DNA of 38,287 bases from Chara braunii. Its lineage: Eukaryota > Streptophyta > Charophyceae > Charales > Characeae. Both the position numbers and the translations under genes were made by a program. The DNA is taken from NCBI GenBank assembly GCA_003427395.1, contig BFEA01000174.1, positions 779,390-817,676 on the forward strand. Reading direction: 5' to 3'. The notes under the pieces were generated by a model. It did no database searches. It worked only from the letters and a program-made list of their open reading frames with translations, and was not told the origin of the DNA. Within the stretch, counting starts at the first letter, position 1. The number at the start of each line of letters is the position of its first letter. This document shows, piece after piece, positions 8,889 through 20,039 of the stretch.

Positions 8889-9347
8889 TCAAGGGCTGGC
8901 CTGCAACATCGTCTGGAATGATACTGATACCATGGTCCCTAGTAGTTTACAAAGGGTGTCATCGATCTCTTGTGTGGCGAGGATGGCTATTTGGTACCAA
9001 AACTTTTTTTTTGCCGGTGTTGCCTTATCGACGGGGGTCTCATCCCTAGGTTTCCCACAGGCTCTGTCCTGGTCTGACTCTGTTACTCCTGGTGACATAC
9101 TTGGTCCTTCTTGCGCATCCTCCATGACCGCATCCTGCACGACCTTTTTTGTGGCAGTCCATTACCTAGTAGTCTCGTTAACCCTATCCCGTCCATCGTT
9201 TTCCATAATGAAATTGGCATGGGCCCCTCGTCCCTGCGCCTGCCCCCACGTGAGTTCCGCCACAGGCTCAGCTTCTACTACAGCGGTGTCTAGGTTGTTG
9301 AATGCGATCACGGCCCGACGCATCCCTCCTGGCGAATTCCAATTCAT
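8889..9347 (-). pseudogene. Gag-protease spacer after the zinc knuckle, broken
   Basis: The frame 9347-9162 continues from gag after a frame change near 9,340. A TAA at 9162-9164 stops it, and it resumes in the same register as 9140-8889. The peptide is acidic and then basic, ending before the protease. No domain is recognised. It is placed by frame continuity and by the lack of other candidates between gag and protease. Confidence 0.6.
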
Positions 9348-10679
9348 TCTCTCCCCGAGGTCCTAAAATCTCTCCGCGCAGGGTCCTAGAGCACCGTTTA
9401 AGCATGATATCGTGGTTGAGTCTCAGACACATCCGTACGAAGTGTCCGATCAACGTGCAATATTTGCACTGTTCGTTGGCCGGGTCCCTTCGATTATTCC
9501 CACGGTTGGCTATACCTGCGAGGGCGATTGCTTCCTGAGGCGGGAGAGGAGGCCGTACTGCCTGGCTCTCCGAAACCTGGGCCTGCATAACCAACATGAC
9601 GTTCTCTACTCTCTCGATTTTCCCATCTACCCCATGAACGCGCTCATGCAGGCTTTCGATTCCTCTCTTTACCTTATCACCCGTTTTGCCCGTTAGGTCT
9701 ATGATCTCCCCTTCTTTTAACAGGGCCAGCGAGTCGGTTACGACCATCTTCTCCGCAATGTCGGTTATCGTGCCGAAGTCAACATCCCTCGTGTTCAGGA
9801 ATTTTGTGGTTTGCTGGTAGGCTGACATGATTTTGTCCTTATCAAACTCTGTGAACTGTCTTAGAAAATACTTGCTCATTATTCGGTCGGTGACCCCGGG
9901 GATGCGCAGCACTACGAGAGTAATTCTCTCAGGAAGTCGTTGTACATTGCGAAGTCCTTTCGTTGCACAGCGGCTAATTCTGCTTCCGTGGCCATCTTCT
10001 CGGCTGCCAGGTACTTTCTCATCATCACGTCCCGAGCCTCCTTCCACGACCCGCTCGTGGCGACGATCGCCATTATATCCCTCCCTAGGTTCAACGACAC
10101 GTGTTGCCCCAGGTGCTACATCTTCTCTTCCTCGCTCCACCTCAGGAGTGCCGCCAGGTTCTTATAATCTATTAGGAACTTTGTGATATTTGGCCCGTCA
10201 AAGGTCAGTTTCTTCTTCGCGTCGGCCAAGTACCCCTGATTTTTGCTTAGCGCGCGGGTGAGGGATGCCACAACTTTCCTAAGCCCTCCTTCGACCATTC
10301 CTGACCCTGCCGCCGATCCGGCCCCCAAATCTTTCTTGCTTGTGTCTGGTCTTCCTCTCACCCTCGCAGTTCCCTCCGGATTAAACCACCCCAGCACTCT
10401 CTCTTTGAGACTCTAGAGTCCCTCGCACCCCCTAGCGATTGCTGGGGACGCCGAAGGTCGACTTGCTCCACTATCCAAGAGAGGCGGGTTGGTAGGTCTC
10501 TCTACATCCCTTCTGGGAGAGTCCACTTTTTCCTTCTCTTTCCTCGTTGGGGTCCCCCTGGGATCCTTGACCCGGTCCTTCCTCTGTTGTACGTTCGCGT
10601 CCTGGCCCCCTTTCCCTTGACTTGCCTCCTCTTCCTCTCGTGTCCTTCCGTCCACCGAGTTCTTCTCGCTCTCGTTCAT
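9268..10679 (-). pseudogene. Gag with CCHC zinc knuckle, broken by two stops and a frameshift
   Basis: Gag packages element RNA in the particle. Three in-register pieces (10679-10413, 10397-10116 and 10100-9912) are separated only by TAG codons at 10413 and 10116, each compatible with a C-to-T change of CAG. A frame change near 9,915 leads into the 10140-9268 frame. That frame carries the C-terminal capsid part and, at 9427-9468, a perfect C-X2-C-X4-H-X4-C knuckle (CKYCTLIGHFVRMC). The N-terminal third is Lys/Glu/Arg-rich and disordered. The middle (LIDYKNLAALLRW, MMRKYLAAEK, FLRQFTEFD) matches the pattern of a retrotransposon capsid domain. Confidence 0.85.
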
Positions 10680-11023
10680 TATTTCTTCCAGTAATTTTGC
10701 CCTAAATTTTGTTGTCCTCCTTCCACTTCTGCCAGCCTCTTCCGCGTATCTGTCAGTCTTACCCTCTTATGTTCCGCGCCTTCCAAGTGCTGGCGTGTTG
10801 GGCTGCCTTTGTCCCTAACCTCCTTAGCCTCATGGGTCCCACGCTTGCTTCCTCCACCCTTCCCTGAGCTTCCACCAGGGACGATTTCCTTACTCCCTTC
10901 TGCAGCCCCTGGCAACTTTGCTGACTCCCGGTCCCCTAAGGCGTCCTCTTCTCGCTCTACATCTCCGTCTACACCCAGGTTCTCGTCGTCCTGTTGACTC
11001 CCGACACCCTCGCCCGTTGCCAT
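10679..11023 (-). CDS. N-terminal ORF of gag, or short upstream ORF
   Basis: A 114-codon frame starts at an ATG and is rich in Gly, Glu, Lys and Arg, as a disordered leader would be. It ends at a TAA overlapping the next ATG (TAATG, 10681-10677). The gag frame also stays open upstream of that ATG and reads a plausible helix (KFRAKLLEEIM). The simplest reading is that both parts were once one gag protein and a frameshift near 10,710 separated them. A true two-ORF arrangement with re-initiation is the alternative. Confidence 0.55.
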   Translation of the reverse strand: MATGEGVGSQQDDENLGVDGDVEREEDALGDRESAKLPGAAEGSKEIVPGGSSGKGGGSKRGTHEAKEVRDKGSPTRQHLEGAEHKRVRLTDTRKRLAEVEGGQQNLGQNYWKK

Positions 11024-11199
11024 TTCTTTCTCTCTCTAGCCCTGTATATGGAAAAAAAAAATTTCGGCACGACAGGTAGGTCTCAGCCCTCAAGGTTCCC
11101 TTGGTCCCCAAACTGTTTCTCACTCACAGTCACCCCCTTTTCCCCTTGCCACACCATTTTTCATGATTTCCTCATTTACTACGACACTCCACTTATTCC

Positions 11200-11495
11200 T
11201 TCACACCGATTCTAGTGGCCTTGGCTAGTGTTCTCGATCTGCCTCTCCTAGTTTCGAGGACGGCGACCTCAGGGTGGGTAGACTTTCCCACCCCTTGTGG
11301 CCGGTCTTCCTTCTTTTGTTCACCCCCAGCATTTTCTTCGCCCCCTTTTGGTCACCGCGTCCGTCCTCATCCTTCCTACCGCCCCCCCGGTCGAGAAAGA
11401 ACTCTGGCCGCTGCCTTTTTGCCGGCTTATTAGCCCTATCCCCGTCATACCTTTCGAAAAGCTCTTATCCCTACGGCCTTCCTCGACGTTTTGCT
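11200..11495 (-). pseudogene. Basic, low-complexity tail after the last repeated module
   Basis: After the last module (ending in MFEEPDEGNG) a minus-strand frame reads a Lys/Arg/Gly-rich peptide (for example PAKRQRPEFFLDRGGG) down to about 11,230. A shift of frame separates it from the module. The composition suggests a disordered, nucleic-acid-binding tail. About 200 bp without a frame then separate it from the gag leader. Confidence 0.4.
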
Positions 11496-11870
11496 CACAC
11501 CGGCTCCTCAGGCCCGTTCCCTTCATCTGGCTCTTCGAACATCCTTGCCACTCCCGCAAGGTAGTTTTCCCCCATCTCAATTTCCCTAATGATTATTGGC
11601 TCATATTCCTCAAAGGATAGGTGAGGCGTCCCAAATATTAAAATCTCAATGAGCTCAAGTAGTTCACACGCCCGGTTTCCCCAAAACGGCCCGTACCTCA
11701 CTGCCACATCGTAAAACATCCCGGTCGTTTGCAGTTGGAAGTGGTGGTTCCAGACTATGGTCGAACTCACCAATTCCCTTGCCCGAGAGAGGCTTCCGAA
11801 TATCCGGTCTATCATGAACCGGGGCACCCGGCAGCGCAGGCCGGATGTCGGGGCCCTGAACTCTCGCCAT
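11495..11870 (-). pseudogene. C-terminal half of repeated module C
   Basis: The frame reads VPRFMIDRIFGSLSRAREL, then RYGPFWGNRACELLELIEIL, and ends in REIEMGENYLAGVARMFEE. The same order of motifs occurs in the modules at 15.1-15.5, 14.3-14.8 and 13.4-13.8 kb: P-x-F-[MLV] then FG and R; G-x-[DN]-RA; and a final LFE[EQK]. It is therefore the second half of a ~200-residue repeated domain. The N-terminal half lies upstream in the triplicated segment, and an intron-like sequence may join the two. I know no named family with this pattern. Confidence 0.6.
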
Positions 11871-11874
11871 CCCC

Positions 11875-13348
11875 CTACTTTACCCGCATCCTTAAGCCCA
11901 CGTTCCTTCTCCCCTTAACTTCGTGTCCTATCCGGTTTAGTGCCCTGACCGCTCTCCGAAAAAACCGTAGCAGCCCATGCCCCAGGGCCAATTTTGTTCC
12001 CAACATCTGCCACCTGGTCTCAGGGAAGTACAAAGTCCCGGTCACCCTGAGGTCGGTATACAGGTCGTCCCCTAGCCCCCTATTAAATCTCATCCCACTC
12101 CATAGACATTCCACCATCATGAAGGTCTGGTTTTGCCCCAAGATCACTGCTCGCCATTCCACATCTATTCCCCGGACCTCGTAGCTCGCCGGGAGCGACA
12201 CTTCCCATCCGTTGCTGATTTCCAAGGACGGCCCGGGTGCGCGGGCTGTTGCGCCGTACGGACGCGTCTCCTTGCCATTGCCCTGCAAGTTTCCCACACA
12301 GAAAAATAAGAAAAAAAAAAATCCCCTTTTTATTCTTTTCCATATCCTCCCCCCTCCCTACTTCTACCTGCATCCTTAAGCCCACGTTCCTTCTCCCCTT
12401 AACTTCATGTCCTATCCGGTTTAGTGCCCTGGCCGCTCTCCGAAAAACCCGTAGCAGCCTATGCCCCGGGGCCAATTCTGTTCCCAACATCTAACACCTG
12501 GTCTCGGGGAAGTACAAAGTCCCGGTCACCCTGAGGTCGGTATACAGGTCGACCCCTGGCCCCCTATTAAATCTCATCCCACTCCATAGACATTCCACCA
12601 TCATGAAGGCCTGGTTTTGCCCCAAGATCACTGCTCGCCATTCCACATCTATTCCCCGAACCTCGTATAGCTCGCCGGGAGCGACACTTCCCATCCGTTG
12701 CCGATTTCCAAGGACGGCCCGGGTCCGCGGGTTGTTGCGCCGTACGGACGCGTCTCCTTGCCATTGCCCTGCAAGTTTCCTACACAGAAAAATAAGAAAA
12801 AAAAAAAAAATCCCCTTTTTATTCTTTTCCATATCCTCCCCTCTCCCTACTTCTACCTGCATCCTTAAGCCCACGTTCCTTCTCCCCTTAACTTCGTGTC
12901 CTATCCGGTTTAGTGCCCTGGCCGCTCTCCGAAAAACCCGTAGCAGCCCATGCCCCAAGGCCAATTCTGTTCCCAACATCTGCCACCTGGTCTCGGCGAA
13001 GTACAAAGTCTCGGTCACCCTGAGGTCGGTATACAGGTCGTCCCCTAGCCCCCTATTAAATCTCATCCCACTCCATAGGCATTCCACCATCATGAAGGCC
13101 TGGTTTTGCCCCAAGATCACTGCTCGCCATTCCACATCTATTCCCTGGACCTCGTAGCTCGTTGGGAGGGACACTTCCCATCCGTTGCCGATTTCCAAGG
13201 ACGGCCACGGGTGTGCGGGTTGTTGCGCCGTATGGACGCGTCTCCTTGACATTGCCCTGCAAGTTTCCCACACAGAAAAATAAGAAAAAAAAAAAATTCC
13301 CTTTTTATTCTTTTCCATATCCTCCCCCCTCCCCGTTATCACAGCCAT
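11875..13348 (-). pseudogene. N-terminal half of module C, tandemly triplicated (~485 bp units)
   Basis: Three near-identical units are spaced 484 and 489 bp apart (TATTAAATCT at 12,081, 12,565 and 13,054). Each encodes NGWEVSLP, DVEWRAVILGQNQ, FMMVECLW, LYFPETRWQMLG and a run of basic residues. In the two right-hand units the coding part is followed by a stretch with a GT donor after ATGCAG, a T-rich tract and CTTGCAG, which looks like an intron of ~95 nt. The long frame at 13348-12491 simply reads through this stretch (NKKGIFFFFLIF), so it is not evidence for one protein. The middle unit has a 2-base insertion (CGTATAGCT for CGTAGCT) that changes frame. The triplication is young, as copies are almost identical. 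Confidence 0.65.
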
Positions 13349-13402
13349 GTTCTAGCTTCCTACCAATCTCCTCCTATCTTCCCTACCTCCTTCCCTGTGC
13401 TC

Positions 13403-14164
13403 CTATTCGTCCGCCTCCTCGAATAGTCTGTGGACATCGTCCACATAGGTCAAGCCGCAACCTATCTCGCGCCTGACCACCCCCCACAGAACTTCCTCAA
13501 CTATCGCGGGCACTCCTGGCCTGGTTGTTATGACAGCATGCTGAATTCTCAACACCTTGTATTCTTGGTCTCCTTCAAAAGGGCCCAACTCCAGGAAGGC
13601 TCAGTAATATTCTTGGCACTCCGTCATGTCACAAAAACTTAGCCTACTCAAAGCTGCCACCGCCTACTCCACGCGCTCCGCTCCCCCCAAGCGGCCGAGT
13701 AGGAAGGGCGGCAAACTCATACGCACGTTTTCGTGGGGCAAGATGCAGGCCCTCACTTCGAGCACTCGAACTTCTGCCACGCCCTGTCAAACATCTGCAC
13801 GGGGTTGCCGCCGGCGGCCAAGGCCACCCCGAAGGTCCGCCACCCCTCTTCGGAATGAGTACAGGGACCCCGTGGCATGCACACGCCCTGGCAGATCCGG
13901 GCTCACTCCCCCGAATTCCCCCCTCGCGTGCCATTCTAGTTCCACCAGTAGGTACACCGTATCCTCTACTAGCTCTACCCCTACCCAATCCATCACCGGG
14001 TTGTGCACCCCATCCCTGGTTGGCATGGTAACTTCCAACCTTCCTTCTGAGATCCGAGGCGGCCGAATTCCGCGGGGCCGATCCTCCCAGAGCGTCCATC
14101 GCCTGGCCATGCCGCGTCGCTTCCAGCTCCTAATCCCTGACTGCTGCATCCAACACGATTTCAC
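13403..14164 (-). pseudogene. Repeated module A, frameshifted
   Basis: Pieces in several frames give the module order. GRLEVTMPTRDG, MDWVGVELVED and YLLVELEWHARG lie at 14164-13920. SLPPFLLGRLGGAERVE, with an in-frame stop after it, lies near 13,680-13,740. GPFEGDQEYKV and a final VRREIGCGLTYVDDVHRLFEE lie at 13588-13403. The motifs align by eye with modules B, C and D. Upstream, an intron-like junction with module B is possible: a GT donor in ATGTAAGAATAACC (about 14,265) and an acceptor in TTGGATGCAG (about 14,150). Confidence 0.55.
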
Positions 14165-14257
14165 ATTTCCCCTTTTAGTCCTAGAATCCCTCCCGCGCCC
14201 CTTGGTTGCGCCTTCGTTATCCTTCCTTCCTATGCGTGCGAGCCCCTAGGGTTATTC

Positions 14258-14960
14258 TTACATCCAGGACTGTTCAAACAGCAGGAACACATCCCCTACA
14301 GACGAGGGGGTTGCGGTTACCTCTCGGCGGAGTATCGCCTCCTCGACCCCGTCCTCCATCGTAAGTCGGTCGTTCTTAAGGGCCTCTAGTCTCTCAACCA
14401 CTTCCTTGGCGCGGTCCCCGTGGAAGAGCCCTAATCGCAGCGAGGTCCTATAATAAGCGTCTGCTAACCAGGTGAACCCTAGTTCCACCTCACTTAGCGA
14501 ATCCGCGACCGCCCGGATGTGCTCGTACCCTCAGAACCAATTCGCCACGAAGTGCGGGACCCAAGTCTGAACCAGCTGATACGGTAACCTAAGCTCCTCC
14601 CATCCTCCCAACACGACCCTGCTCCTTACTTCATCCCATCCTTCGTTCGCAAATTCGCGGCCCGTTTCCCAGGTCAGTCGCTCGGCCTTGCCTAGGATCC
14701 ACGTCGGGTCCCACCCGGCGGCTAGGCAAACACAAAACAGGTGCCACCCTTCCTTCGACAGGTACAGAGACTCCACATCCCCCTCAGCTATCTCGTCCTT
14801 CACCTCATTTTCCCTGACCGGGTTCCATACCCTCTCTACCCATAGAAAGGACAGCAGTTACGACTTCTACCCCTACCCATTCACATGCCGTCCCTCGCCA
14901 TTCGTTCCTCATGGGTAGGACCATCTCCACCCCTCCCCCGACCCGCCTAGGTGTCCATCC
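14258..14960 (-). pseudogene. Repeated module B, best preserved copy
   Basis: The copy reads RVGGGVEMVLP and CEWVGVEVV at about 14,955-14,860, shifts frame near 14,850 into FLWVERVWNPVRENEV, then runs openly through LYLSKEGWHLFCVCLAAGW and VPHFVANWF to a stop at 14531. It resumes as RLGLFHGDRAKEVVERLEAL and ends with REVTATPSSVGDVFLLFEQ at 14258. FLWVERVW lines up with FLWIETVW of module D, YLLVELEW of A and FMMVECLW of C. LFHGDRA lines up with FWGNRA of C. That is the main evidence for one repeated domain. The length of about 200 residues is typical of the modules here. Function unknown. Confidence 0.6.
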
Positions 14961-15056
14961 TCTAAACATCCGTTCCCTCATGCTTTGCTCACTTGCCATC
15001 CTTGATCCCCTGCACAGTCCAAATCCACCCACGCCATACAACCCCAGCCCCTTTCT

Positions 15057-15720
15057 TTTAGAAATCCCAATCCTCAATCTCTATCTCCTCCTCCTCCTCC
15101 GAGTCATCTTCGTTCTCCTCATACCACAGGTCTTGTACCCCTTCCAGAAACGTCTCCCCTAACGGGCCCCTTGGTACAGTCCCAGGTTGGTCATGGATCT
15201 GCATATCCGCACCAGCCTGCTCCGGGTCCCGAAGACGGCGTCTACCATGAAGGGCGGCATGACACACCTCAGGGTTCTAAAGGGCTTCCGTACATTCCCT
15301 CTATCCCCGAGTTCCACTCGCACGTCAGTCTTTTCCATCACCATTTCCACCTGTTGGCACGCAGCCCACACCACTTCCCGCTCAGCCTCCTTGAACAATT
15401 TGTACGGGAGTATTCCTAAGGCAAGCTCTATAATCATGGCGTTTTCCTTTTCCTTAGACAAGTAGACCCATCCCCGAGCCTCCACGGTCCCCCGAAACTC
15501 AAGTCTAGCAGGCTTGGCGCTAACCTCGTCAAACTAACCTTGGTCCATACTGTTTCGATCCATAGGAAGGCATCACTTTCGGCCAGCATCACGGTTTGGT
15601 ATGCCGGCTCCAGGTCCGTCCAAGTTCCTTCATCCGGCCGGCATCACAACCGACACCCCACCCTTTACGTCTACCGGCATCTCTGGTCCGCCGGAGTAGG
15701 TTGGCGAGGACAACCACCGC
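15057..15720 (-). pseudogene. Repeated module D with acidic C-terminus
   Basis: After GGPEMPVDVKGGVSVVMP near 15,700 and a frame change, the module reads TVMLAESDAFLWIETVWTK, then YLSKEKENAMIIELALG, LRCVMPPFMVDAVFGT and MTNLGLYQG. Unlike the others it ends in an Asp/Glu-rich tail (15,058-15,130) instead of the LFEE ending. LYLSKEGW of module B matches VYLSKEKE here, and PPFMVDAVFG matches PRFMIDRIFG of module C. The last piece is again in a different frame. Confidence 0.55.
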
Positions 15721-15736
15721 GCCATTTTGTCCTTCC

Positions 15737-15976
15737 CTAGTTGCCGAGTCCTGCTTTTTCAAAAAGGAGCACCAATCGGCCCTCGGTTAGGTTGGCCGTA
15801 GTCCTAGATGAGAATTGTTTTAGACCCCTCATCAAGATCTCCCTAAATTTTCCCTTTGCCCATTTCCCAAGTACCGTCGCCCTGTCGCATCCAAAGTCGG
15901 TCACTATCCGCCGGCATTCCTTTTCTAGGTTCCTTTCCTTCCGACTCCTATCCTTGTTCCTTTCCGTTTTCTCTCA
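15737..15976 (-). pseudogene. C-terminal end of a fifth module (E)
   Basis: A frame opening right after a TGA reads ECRRIVTDFGCDRATVLGKW and ends RLVLLFEKAGLGN before TAG 15737-15739. GCDRA and VLLFEKAG match GDRA and FLLFEQSW of module B with similar spacing (43 against 48 residues). The N-terminal half is not recognised. Further right the minus strand has one suggestive stretch (VPTGVYKSGKTGWGILGKK, about 16,250) that I cannot align. Confidence 0.45.
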
Positions 15977-15979
15977 CTC

Positions 15980-18701
<2,722 letters not shown>

Positions 18702-18799
18702 GAAAGAGACCCCTAGGCCTAATCAAACTTACTTCTTAATCGCCCCCCTACCCTACCCAAGACGCCCCATGCCCCTTAGCCGCCCTACTTCGAGCATGA

Positions 18800-19705
18800 T
18801 ACACGGGTGCCGGAGGGAGGTGGAGGAGGGAGAAGGTACAAGGTGCTTGGTTATGGTGGATGGGTGAAGGAGATGGAGAAGGAAGGAGGTTCGAGGTGCG
18901 TGGTTATGGTGGACGGTTGTGGGAGATGGAGGAGGAAGAAGGTAGAAGGTGCTTGGCTATGGAGGATGGGTGATGGAGATGGAGGAGGAAGAAGGTGGAA
19001 GGAGCATGGTTATGGTGGACAGGTCTGAGAGATGGAGGAGGAAGAAGGCGGAAGGTGCTTTGGTTATGGCGGATGGGCGTGAGAGATGGAGGAGGAAGAA
19101 GGCAGTGCGTGCTTGGCTATGGTGGATGGGGTGTGGGAGATGGCGGGGGAAGAAGGTGGAAGGTGCTTTGGCTATGGCGGATGGGTGTGGGAGATGGAGG
19201 AGGAAGAAGGTGAGGGGTGCTTGGCTATGGTGGATGGGTGTGAGAGATGGAGGAGGAAGAAGGTGTGGGGTGCTTGGCTATGGTGGCTGGGTGTGGGAGA
19301 TGAGGGAGGAAGGAGGTGAAAGGTACTTGGCTATGGCGGGTGGGTGTGGGAGACGAAGGAGGATGGAGGTGGAAGGTGCTTGGCTATGGTGGACAGGTGT
19401 GGGAGATGAAGGAGGATGGAGGTGGAAGGTGATCGGCTATGGTGGACGGGTGTGGGGGATGAAGGAGGATGGAGGTGGAAGGTGCTTGCCTATGGTGGCT
19501 GGGTGTGGGAGATGAAGGAGGAAGGAGGTGGAAGGTACTTGGCTATGGCGGGTTGGTGTGGGAGATGACGGAGGATGGAGGTGGAAGGTGCTTGGCTATG
19601 GTGGACGGGTGTGGGAGATGAAGGAGGATGGAGGTGGAAGGTGATCGGCTATAGTGGACGGGTGTGGGGGATGAAGAAGGATGGAGGTGGGAGGTGCTTT
19701 GAGTT
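18800..19705. repeat. 53-bp minisatellite with 212-bp higher-order repeat
   Basis: The phrase GGCTATGGTGGATGGGTG and variants recur every 53 bp (18,851; 18,904; 18,957; 19,010; ... 19,649), with rare 54-55 bp steps, about 16 copies. From 19,278 four distinguishable units repeat as a set: GGTGGCTGGG (19,278 and 19,490), ACTTGG then GGCGGG (19,331 and 19,543), TGGAC (19,384 and 19,596) and GATCGG (19,437 and 19,649). The higher-order period is exactly 212 bp. Related degraded sequence runs on to about 19,830. A 188-codon ORF inside is a by-product. Confidence 0.95.
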
Positions 19706-20039
19706 GTCTTTTGGACATCTATGCAAGGTGGATGGGGGTGGAAGATGATGGTGGAAGAAGACATGAAGCGGTCGGCCATGGTGGATGGGTATGGAAGACA
19801 AAGGTGGAAGAAGGTGTGAGGTGTGGTGCCGTTTTAATTGCCCATATGTCTGGGAGTCCCGCCTATCTGCAGCCTACTTCCCCAGCACTATCCTTTCCGT
19901 GGACACACCAATGTCACTAATCCATACCCCGTAGGAAATCACCAAGGTCGCAAATACCCCATCTTGCAGCAAACAGAGACCTTTGTAGGAAATTTAGAAA
20001 TTGCAGGAAAATACAGGGTTTGCAGCACGCACCGTCTTT

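Larger units (their letters stand above)
3381..11023 (-). mobile_element. Degenerate Ty3/gypsy-type LTR retrotransposon (internal region)
   Basis: In minus-strand order the domains are an N-terminal ORF, gag with CCHC knuckle, protease, RT, RNase H and integrase. Integrase after RNase H is the Ty3/gypsy (Metaviridae) order. At least ten inactivating lesions are visible: TAG or TAA stops at 10413, 10116, 9162, 6430 and 6087, TGA at 8172, and frame changes near 10710, 9915, 9340, 6715, 6400, 5862 and 5524. No chromodomain is seen after the GPY module, and only one RNase H domain. I could not find flanking LTRs, a primer-binding site or target-site duplications, so the true ends are unknown. Confidence 0.9.

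Noticed and set aside
4600-10186. Many plus-strand ORFs of 60-230 codons over the left retroelement
   Set aside because: They lie antisense to recognised gag-pol domains and show no domains of their own.
12491-13348. 285-codon ORF as a single protein
   Set aside because: It crosses two copies of a triplication and an intron-like T-rich stretch, and changes frame relative to the module.
18949-19515. 188-codon Trp/Met/Gly-rich ORF
   Set aside because: It follows the 53-bp minisatellite and has no codon or domain signal.
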